From Tolypocladium sp. Sup5 PDA-1 (Eukaryota; Ascomycota; Sordariomycetes; Hypocreales; Ophiocordycipitaceae), in contig JPHH03000029.1 in NCBI GenBank assembly GCA_000750105.3, positions 1 to 64,000 of the forward strand: a stretch of DNA of 64,000 nucleotides, read 5' to 3'. Shown here in pieces: positions 54,350-62,680 of the stretch. The first letter of the stretch is position 1. Each line of letters starts with the position of its first letter. The notes under the pieces are model-generated. The model did not search any database, was not told where the DNA came from, and saw only the letters and a program-made list of their open reading frames with translations. The position numbers were made by a program, and so were the translations under genes.

Positions 54350-56877
54350 ATGTCGTCATTCCGTCTGCCGCGGGGCACATGGCTGCTTGTGCTCTGCGTT
54401 GGTCTGGTCCTACTGCCAGGTAAAGCAGTTGCATTTGGAGCCGGAAACATCCCGTCGATCGCACAGGTGCGCGCTACATCGTTTTGTTCCTGGCATATTG
54501 TGCAAAGCCCTTGCTGATGCGTGTGTGGCGTAGGTCGAGGGCCACAACTGGCGCCATGGAGGTAGGATCACTGTACACATCCCGGAGGCAGTTTCCTGAC
54601 GCACTTCACAGACATCGAGGACATGCTCGAGAGCATTGCTTTCCTGCACGGCAAGAAATGGACGTCAATGCTCATCAAGCGGACCTACTTTGGCAACTGG
54701 CTGCGCGACTACTCGCAAGCCGTAGACGTGGGTAGCTTGAAGGGGGTCAACGCCGCCACGATTCGGATTTTGGTGAGAGCTCAACGTCCAATAGTCTACG
54801 CCATGTCTAACGAGAGTCAAGGTTTGGGTCCTCTCGTTCATGGCCTTTGGCTATGCCACCGATGAGTTTGAAGTCACCGAGGAGCGCCTCGGCTGCTACC
54901 GTCCCGAAGAGCACATCGACAACCCCAAGGGCTATGCAGACGGCTTGGACGCCCGCAAGTTCGACCCACGCCTGCGCGGTCCTGTCGACCCTGTCGAAAT
55001 CGAAATTGATCCCAAGACCGGAATGAAAAACTACATTTCCAACGAGAACGGGCAATGGGCAACCAGCGCCGCGTACCTCAGATATAGCTTTGCGCGCAGC
55101 ATTCACTTCGGCCGACTCTACACTTGCGGAGCTCAGGGCAAGGGCAAAGACGAAAACTTGTGTGAGGCACTCAGATGTCTCGGCCAGGGCCTACACTGCA
55201 TGGAGGACTTTGGTGCCCACAGCAACTACTGCGAGCTGGCCCTTCGCGAGCTCGGATACCGCAACGTCTTCCCCCACTGCGGTACGCAGGCAGAAATCCA
55301 CATTCAGGGGAAGACGCTCTATCCCATAGTCACTGGCACATTCGGTGCCGTCGACTTTTTGCATTCCGTTATTGGCGAAGCAAACGATCACTTCACCCAG
55401 TCCGAGGTCGACGAAGTCGACGTTGCCCTCAAGAACGCCGAGTCCTCGAGAAGCGGCGGTGGATCCAACTCCAGGGGTCTCTTTGATGGCTCCGGGTCAA
55501 CCGACTTCATATCTCTCGTTTCCAAGTTGCCTGACGTGGGAACCGGCTTCGCCGACCAGGCCAAGAGCCTCAAGGCCGCGTCCGAGGCAAAGGAGCGGGA
55601 GAACCAAAGCCAAGAGCGCACCCGAGCCGGGGACAACGTCAACGTCGTCCCTGGCATGAGCCCCAACTTCGACCCGGTCAAGGTCGCAGGGCAGATTTAC
55701 CCCATCCTCCAGTTCCGAGACAAGATCGTCAAGGCTATCAGCCGAGGCATCGCCAAAATTCCCGGGCTCGAGAAGCTCCTCGAGCACATCAGCGAGACCC
55801 TTACGGCCTTTGTCCTGGGCCTTCTCGCCCCCTTCATTCGACCCATCATCAACCAGGTCTCAAAGGTCCTGAAGGATGGATCGTCTGGTGTCATCAGCGC
55901 CAGCTCCAACTCTCAGCTGGAGCCGTGGGATAACCCCCGCTGCTCTGACCCGACGCACTCGATGCTTTCCAAGGACCACTTCACCAACATTCTGAACTCG
56001 TGTGCTGGTCGAGTAGCCACCACGATCCTTCAGTACGCCGTGCCGTAAGTCTTCTTCGGCAATCTCCGTCGATAGGTTATCTTCTGACTGTTCTAGGCGC
56101 ATTCTTTTTGCGTGGGAGAACCCCAACGTTCCCGTAGATGAGGTTGTTAACGACGTCCTCCGGGCGTTCCACCATCCTTCCCTTCGCAATGAGAGTATTG
56201 AAATCCAGAAAGACATGTTCAAGACGGTCAGGAAGTGGGCGGACGAGCACCCTCGGCGCCACCAGCTGGACCAGCTCCTGGGGTCCGAGTCGGTCAAGAA
56301 GGGCAAGAACCACGTCCTCGGACAGCAGAGCAAGGATGGCGGTGGAGGCCACGGCCATGGCGGCCATTCGCATGGCCCGGGGGAGTTTATGAGTCAACTG
56401 GGCCACGGCAAGGTCGCTGGGTCTCTCTGGTCCCAGGTGCGCACGCGTGACCTCAACTCCATGGAGGGTCGCGACGGAGATGCCTCGGCGAACTACGTGT
56501 CCAGCTCGCCCGCACCTCCGTCGAGCCAGCGGCCCACGCAACCGAGCTACAGCTACGGAGAGAGCGCGTCGTACATGAATCAGGGAGAGAGCCTGCAGCC
56601 AGGCCCTCAGGGCGGATACAGCGGGCCTTCGCCTCAGCCCGGCCCGTTCTACTCTGGGTATAACCAGGGGCCTCCACCGGGGCCTCCCCAAGGGTACGGC
56701 GGGCCCCCTCCTCCGGGAGGACAGTGGGGAGCTTCGGGCCCGCCTCCCCCTCAGGGGTACGGCGGTCCTGGCTACGGCGGGCCTCCACCGCAGTACCCCG
56801 GCTACCAACAAGGACCTCCTCCGCCACAGCAGCCTCCGTCCTGGAACCCTTATCCCGGCCAGCGCCATGGTTATTGA
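54350..56877 (+). CDS. het-c: HET-C family heterokaryon-incompatibility protein
   Basis: Five exons (54350-54466, 54534-54561, 54612-54772, 54822-56044, 56097-56877) encode 769 aa. A signal peptide (about 1-27, hydrophobic WLLVLCVGLVLLPG) precedes FGAGNIPSIAQ-VEGHNWRHG-DIEDMLESIAF, spliced through a 28-nt micro-exon. The HET-C core follows (FGNWLRDYSQAVDVG, GYATDEFEVTEERLGCYRPE, LHCMEDFGAHSNYCELALRE). A helical region around 400-480 precedes a C-terminal tail of about 150 residues rich in Pro, Gly, Tyr and Gln, preceded by a His/Gly run. In Neurospora, allelic differences in het-c with its partner pin-c trigger heterokaryon cell death; the basic function is unknown. No HET-domain partner is adjacent here. 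A single family copy need not act in incompatibility in this species. Confidence 0.93.
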
Positions 56878-57122
56878 ATGCTGATACGTTTTTGTCTCGA
56901 TCACTTTGCTCCGGGGTCAAAGACGGGGAGGTTGTGGGGTTGCGAGAAAAGGGGACATGGGGTGTATCTTGGGGAAGCAGCAAAGCTCGTGTGAAGAAGT
57001 TGTATCTATCTGCCTGAACTCTATCTGACGAGTCGACATGCCCATTACTGCACGTTCATGATGCAAACATAAATGATTCGAGCCCCTTGGAGGCTGCCAT
57101 CTTTCAAACTCCCGGTGCCATG

Positions 57123-59233
57123 CTATACAATGACCACACGTGTGCGGGAGCGTCTGGTCGTCCCCGCTTCTGATTCATAGAAAGCGTCTTCATATCTCTC
57201 GTCTCTACCAGCATGTCCCCCATGCGTTGGGTCCCCCCCTCCGGGTTTGACATGTCCACTCACGTCTTTGCCCGCCGCGGATCCAGGGCCTCGGCGCGCC
57301 GGATGTCGCGAATCTCCTTGGTGCCCATGCTGCCGACGCCGCCCTCGGACCGGCGCTCCCAGCCGCCGAGGCGGACGACCTGGCAGATGGCGTTGTCGCC
57401 GTCGCGGGAGACCTCGGTGGCGTACTCGACGACGTTGCGGGCGCCCTCCTCGGGGGTCCTGGCCTCCTTGACGACGTCGACAATCTCCTGGTCGCTGAGG
57501 GTGCCCGAGACGCCGTCGCTCACGAGGATGAGGAATGAATATTGCGCAGGGCCCAGCTCGACGCGGGTGATCTCGGGCTCGGCGGAGACGCCGATGCGCT
57601 TGCTCCTGATGTCGCCGAAGGCGCGGCTGTTGGCGAGGCCGGCGATGCGCTCCTCGCCGAAGCTGTCGCCCGAGACCATGGATCCGGCGGGGGCGTAGCG
57701 GCGGAGGCGCCGGCTCTCCGTCGGCGTGCTGGGGTGGTGGTCCGAGGTGAGCGGGTGCGGAAGGCCCGTAGCCGTATCGCACAACAGGATCCGACTGTCG
57801 CCCACATGGGCAACGAGGAGCGTCGACCGTGCGGCAGGGTGCCAAAACGGCGCCGGGGTCGGCGTCGAGATGAGAGCCACGGATGCGGTCGAGCCGCCCT
57901 TGAACCGCGTCGCGCCTCCGATGCCGTGGCCGGACGGCGTAGCGTGAGGCGCCCCGAGAATCTCATCGTTGTTAACTGGAATGTCGGAATCGTCAGGGTC
58001 AGCCTTTCTCGCCTGGGCGGAGACAAAGTCAAGGTCTGCGCGCAAAAACGCATACGTGAGACTTGATTCCACTGTGATCGGCGAGTCCTCGATCGCGTCC
58101 TCTTGCGTGTTAAAGTGCTCGGGGCTGAATCGCCTAAAGTAGCCGCCGATGGTATCTCCGTACGCCTTTATCAGGTCCCTCTCCAGCTGGATCGCCTTGG
58201 AGTGGTCTTGGACTTCGGCGGGGACCGACTCTGCGCTGGGTAAGGGGTTTCCGTGCTCCGGGTGCTGAACTGCGCCGTTCTCGTCGCGATTAGGTACCCT
58301 CATGTCGGCTTTGACGTCCTCCGGTCCTTTCATGTCAACGGAATCGAGCGCCCGCCTCTTGCCGGTCGGTTTCCCCTGCGCCGGTGAGGCGCTGTGCAAT
58401 TCACGTCCCGGCTTCTTCTTGCGTAGGCTGCTCTGCAAGCCAAACTCGGTCGCAGCCTGTTCGATGTAACCATGGAGTTCATCACGCAAGAAGTGAGAGC
58501 ACTGGGTGCCTCCATGTCCATCAAATACCGCAAAGTAGAATATCTGCGGGTCTCCAGACGCGCTGTCCGCGGGGGTGGCCTCTCCCGGCTTCTGCTTGAC
58601 GCTCATGGGCGCTCTTTTGGAGAAGGCCGGGATGTTGATGATACCGGCCTGGTCCGCATCTTCGTTGTACGGCCGGCTTCCTCGAGCGCAGAAGGATCCA
58701 AAGTGGTGCTTTGCCCGCCTCAGCGGTATTCTCACGACCGTCAGGTCTCTGCTTGGCATGTTCGGCAGAGCCACGGCTGGGGAGGAGCCGGGGCCCGGAG
58801 TATGAGGGGTCGAGGCATCGCGGGGCAGCTTGTGGCCGGGCCCCGCGGAGTGGTGCGAGTCGGGGTGAAGGGACGAGGACGGGAGGTGCGTGACGAAGTA
58901 GGTGTGAAAGTGCCGTCGGCCTGGCTGCTGTATGTAGCCTCGCGACGGGAGGCCAGACTCGGGAGAGGCCACGGGCGGAGAGGCGGATGGCCGGGCCCGC
59001 TCCGCATGAGGGGCGGCCGCCGCGGGGCGCGCGAAAGGCTGCGGTCTGCTCGTCGCGGCGGTCGCTGCTTGCCCTGTTTGCGTTGAGGAAGCTTCATCTA
59101 CCGGGGCGACCCGTGAATTTGAATGTACGGCGAGTAGTGAGGCCGACAGCGGTAGTATTGCGGAGGCATCGCCGGAGAGCCCTGCCGCAGCCCTAGTTGC
59201 GGAGCGGCCAGCCCTCTGCGCGAAAGATGCCAT
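57123..59233 (-). CDS. PP2C-type protein phosphatase, probably mitochondrial
   Basis: Preferred model: exons 59233-57264 and 57204-57123 (59-nt intron, GTGAGT..GGTAG) give 683 aa; without the splice it ends at 57260 with 657 aa. PP2C motifs are complete: ARGSRPYNEDADQAG, FYFAVFDGHGG, GGSTASVALI, LLVAHVGDSRILLC, SRAFGDI, LILVSDGV and GDNAICQVVRLGGW, including the Mg/Mn-binding aspartates. These Ser/Thr phosphatases in mitochondria (yeast Ptc5-Ptc7 class) act on pyruvate dehydrogenase or in mitophagy. The Arg/Ala/Ser-rich N-terminus (MASFAQRAGRSATRAAAGLS) fits import; about 160 disordered residues separate it from the catalytic domain. An insertion of roughly 110 residues follows the DGHGG motif. 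It converges with HET-C and is divergent from the metallophosphoesterase gene. Confidence 0.9.
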
Positions 59234-59880
59234 TGCTGCAGGGGTTTGCAGCTGTCAGCTCGAGAATGCGCGCCCAAGCCTTAGCATCCCTCGCGGAGTC
59301 GCAACGCGGTGTGCTCGCTGCGTGTCAGGTCCATGGACTTGGGCGTCGGCCGAGCGTCGGGGGAAAAGTGAGGTCGGTGGCGATGGGATACAAGCGGCCC
59401 AGGGACAGGAGATGCGCAGCAGTCAAATGCGCGTTGGCGAGTGCAGGATCGCAGCGTACGAGGCAAACGAACGGACAGGCGATCTTGACAACGCCTTGCG
59501 CAGTGAAACAAAGGTCGGCAGCCGCGGTTGTAGGTGGGAGGACGAAGATGGAGGATCGGATGAGGCGTTTCGCTGCACCATGGAGGGAGGTTTTGTTGGG
59601 TCCAGTGGGTAGCTGCGGGTGCAGGTGGCCCAACGCGGCAGGTGCGTCGTCCCCAAATCTCCAGGGCTCCTTGCCGACTCGTCGTCACCACCGGCGCTGT
59701 TGAGCCAGCAGCCCCCGCCAGCGCTTCCAGGGGCCAGCGCGTGCGCTAGGCTGAAGCGGGCCGCTAGACCGTGGCGCTCCTGCTCCCAGGCGTTCCACTG
59801 ACATCCATGGAGCTGTACTCCCTACGGATACCTACGGACTACGAGAACACAGTCGACTTTGTCGACTCACAGGCCATGTC
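59234..59880. other. Divergent promoter region, 0.65 kb
   Basis: Between the starts of the PP2C and metallophosphoesterase genes. It carries a TACTCCCTACGGATACCTACGGACTACGAG-like cluster of the dispersed motif at about 59817-59846 (longer than one motif unit, described here only by type). I see no gene. Confidence 0.5.
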
Positions 59881-60792
59881 ATGTTTGGCCAACGGACGTC
59901 GTCATTTGAACAACTATTGAACCGGCCTCGCCGCAGTGCGTGGCGCGAGTTCCTACGCGCGCCATGCGTCTTCATCGCCCGTCAATTATACGTGTGGCAG
60001 AGGCGTGTCCCAGCCGAACCTCTGGCCAACCCCGTCTCCGTGGTCTGCATCTCAGACACTCACAACAGCCAGCCGACGGTACCGGATGGTGATGTCCTGG
60101 TCCACGCTGGAGATCTCACTCAATCCGGCACGTTTGAGGAACTGCAGAGCACGCTCTCGTGGTTGAGTAGCCTGACACACAGGCATAAGATTGTGGTCGG
60201 AGGCAATCACGATATGCTACTCGATGTTCGCCGTGACGACTCAGCCGGCAATGCGAGATCCCAGCGAGAACAGCTAGCTTGGGGTGATATCATCTACCTA
60301 AACGACGAATCTACGTTTATCACCTGCTCCAACGGACGTCGACTGAACGTCTATGGCAGCCCAAAATCAGCCAAGCACGGTAACTGGGCATTCCAGCATC
60401 TGCGTGCTGAAGACGTTTGGACCGGCAAGATCCCGCAAGATCTGGACATTCTTATCACACACGGTCCACCTCGAGCCCACCTGGATCTTCTCAATCTTGG
60501 CTGTGTTCATCTCCTCCGAGAGCTTTGGCGCACCCAGCCAGTACTTCATGTGTTCGGCCACGTCCACGAGGGGTATGGCAGCGAGTGGTTGAATTTCGAC
60601 AATCTACAGCAAGCGTATGAGCGTGTCATCTTAAGCAGGGGTGGGACGTTTAACTTATTGCACGTCGTTCAGGAGTCTATTCGGAGTCTGTTCATGCCAG
60701 TCAAGGAGGCGCGATGCAGATTGGTAAATGCGTCTTCCGTTGGTGGACTGAGGGATGATCAACGCAGGACGCCTTTCAAAATGTGTATTTGA
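59881..60792 (+). CDS. Calcineurin-like metallophosphoesterase (MPPED-type)
   Basis: Single exon, 303 aa. The metal-binding motifs of the superfamily are in order: VVCISDTHN (D-x-H), LVHAGDLTQSG (GD), VVGGNHD (GNHD), ILITHGPP (H) and HVFGHVHEGYG (GHxH). Spacing and the THGPP block match the small cytosolic MPPED1/2-like esterases common in fungi, for which the natural substrate is not established. The first 45 residues are basic and not part of the domain. Codon choice is less G/C-biased than in the genes to its left, as in the rest of this end of the window. It converges with the orphan gene (110-bp spacer). Confidence 0.9.
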   Translation: MFGQRTSSFEQLLNRPRRSAWREFLRAPCVFIARQLYVWQRRVPAEPLANPVSVVCISDTHNSQPTVPDGDVLVHAGDLTQSGTFEELQSTLSWLSSLTHRHKIVVGGNHDMLLDVRRDDSAGNARSQREQLAWGDIIYLNDESTFITCSNGRRLNVYGSPKSAKHGNWAFQHLRAEDVWTGKIPQDLDILITHGPPRAHLDLLNLGCVHLLRELWRTQPVLHVFGHVHEGYGSEWLNFDNLQQAYERVILSRGGTFNLLHVVQESIRSLFMPVKEARCRLVNASSVGGLRDDQRRTPFKMCI

Positions 60793-60902
60793 GAGATGAT
60801 GCTTCAAACTAGGTACATCATATCCCACAGAAAGTTTTGGTCGAAATGGCCAATGGTGAAGAAAACGAGTCTTCCAGCTGAGTAGCTGCCGAAGCAACGA
60901 AA

Positions 60903-61484
60903 TTACACGAACAATACATGAGGCTCATCGGCGATGATATTCATCTTGAAGAATCCCGGGCTTCTTGTATCCTCCGTGGGTTCCTTGCCCATATAATCAG
61001 GAATAACCAGTGTTTTGTCCAACGCAGGCACCTCCGTTGACCATTGTGGTATCTCCTCCAGTATGACGGGCTTGGCTTTCAGCGCATTCTCAGCCTCGAT
61101 CCCAGCAATTATGGCTGGGCTCCCTCGCGGCAATCCGCGCTCAATCAAACGGTTGAACGCCACCGTCAAGTACTGCGGGAGAACGGCGAGAATGGCATAT
61201 CGTGCAGGGTCCGGGTCCTTGGGGTCAGGAATGTCCTTGACAGCCCATGAAGGTTGGTTGAAGAAGAATTCAATCTCTGAACGAAGCCCAATGGTATAGC
61301 CCACGACGAGGTACTCGTACATACGATACAGCGACGCCTCAGATCCAAGCCCTTTGGTCAATGCCGGTTGTTCAGAGCGCTCAGCTCGATGTTCCAATAG
61401 CCATGTGAGACTTGGAGGGTTCTCTGTCGAGAATTGCGGTTTTCGTCGGAACAGCCTGGCCAGGAACGCAGGTACTAGCGGCAT
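60903..61484 (-). CDS. Orphan 193-aa protein
   Basis: Single exon from the ATG at 61484, the first ATG in the frame and in good context (CCACC before it). I do not recognise a family. The N-terminus (MPLVPAFLARLFRRKPQF) is hydrophobic then basic, compatible with a mitochondrial or short amphipathic signal. The rest is a mix of helices with an aromatic stretch (YRMYEYLVVGYTIGLRSEIE, FFFNQPSW) and a Pro/Asp loop (DIPDPKDPDPARYAILAV). No transmembrane segment of convincing length. The open frame, length and plausible composition argue for a gene, but no conserved motif does, so confidence is moderate. Divergent from the HeLo gene, convergent with the metallophosphoesterase. Confidence 0.65.
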   Translation of the reverse strand: MPLVPAFLARLFRRKPQFSTENPPSLTWLLEHRAERSEQPALTKGLGSEASLYRMYEYLVVGYTIGLRSEIEFFFNQPSWAVKDIPDPKDPDPARYAILAVLPQYLTVAFNRLIERGLPRGSPAIIAGIEAENALKAKPVILEEIPQWSTEVPALDKTLVIPDYMGKEPTEDTRSPGFFKMNIIADEPHVLFV

Positions 61485-62680
61485 GGTGGGTGACAATGAG
61501 GCGACAAGGGTTAATCTCAAAGGCCGCAAGAGATACAGAATGCTCCAACTGCTGATAGAAGAACGAGAATGGTGATTTTGGGGTTGCGTTCTGTGCGAGT
61601 GAGTGAAAGCCACTTGTAGTTGGCGACGGGAATCTCTGTGGTCTGGGACGGGACAGTCATCCCTTTGTTGGTTCCAGCAAGTTTCAGGCTGCAGTCAGGG
61701 CGGATAGAGGCCGATTTTTACTGGAGCTCGGCACTTGGCGAAAGCCAGGGCGAGCAGTGTCTCGCGCAGGGCGGTACAGGGCTGGTTTGCGCAATATTCT
61801 TTGCGCTGGACTGATAATACTGAGGCTGTCCTTTCAAGAGTTGCCCAAGACTATGCAACTCGCTTTGGGGTAACACATTCAGTTATCTCCTGAGTAGGTA
61901 CTTGCCGTATCTGGCTGCAGCTTATGTGCTGCGGATGAGAGAGCTCGAGCAGGTCCCCTCATCTGTGCGTTTGTAACAAACAGTTGTTGTGGTATTGCGT
62001 TTCTGACCTTTGTTTGCTGCATTGATTTCTGCATGTTGGTACATGTAGCTCAGGTTTCGATCTTAGGTAGCTGAACCTAGGACTCTTATATGCAAATGAC
62101 CGATAGATCGTATCAATTGGCTAAATAAACGCTTTGCTTCTTCCATGTAAATTTTGGGAGAAGTGTTCCCTCGCTGAACATGCGTTAAGGCCGTGATGAT
62201 GGCGGCGAACTATCATACCACCTGCACACAGTGTGAGGCTATGAGCAAGTTGTCACTGCGCCTCAGGCTCCTCCGGTTCATACGAGATGAGAGGTATTCA
62301 CCGAAACTTTTAATACAAAAGGGTTGGCGGAGCCAACTATTCCGACATTTGGCGACAGAGAACGCTACGTAATATCCCTGGTAGTTTGGTACTTGTGTAT
62401 GGAGTACCACTTTCACCTTCATGCTAACTCATGTCACGCAGCCCGTGTTAGCTGAGTCCAATATCTGCAAGCAGAAGCTCACCCCGCATACATATCTCTT
62501 GACATGTTGCTCGTACGAAGTACCAAGTACCCGAGATCAACTGCGATTGGGCATACATCGGGCCCAAATAGCCCAAGACAACTCCGCCCATCCACGCTTT
62601 CCAGACTTCAATTTTAAGCACTTGGCATACCTGGGCTGTCATCCACTGATCTTTCCCTATCCACAACATAAGTGTCCGTC
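61485..62680. other. A/T-richer intergenic region, 1.2 kb
   Basis: Visibly richer in A and T than other spacers in the window, especially from about 61850. It holds the promoters of the orphan and HeLo genes. CTCGTACGAAGTACCAAGTAC-like short motifs occur at about 62512. I see no gene or transposon end. Confidence 0.5.
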
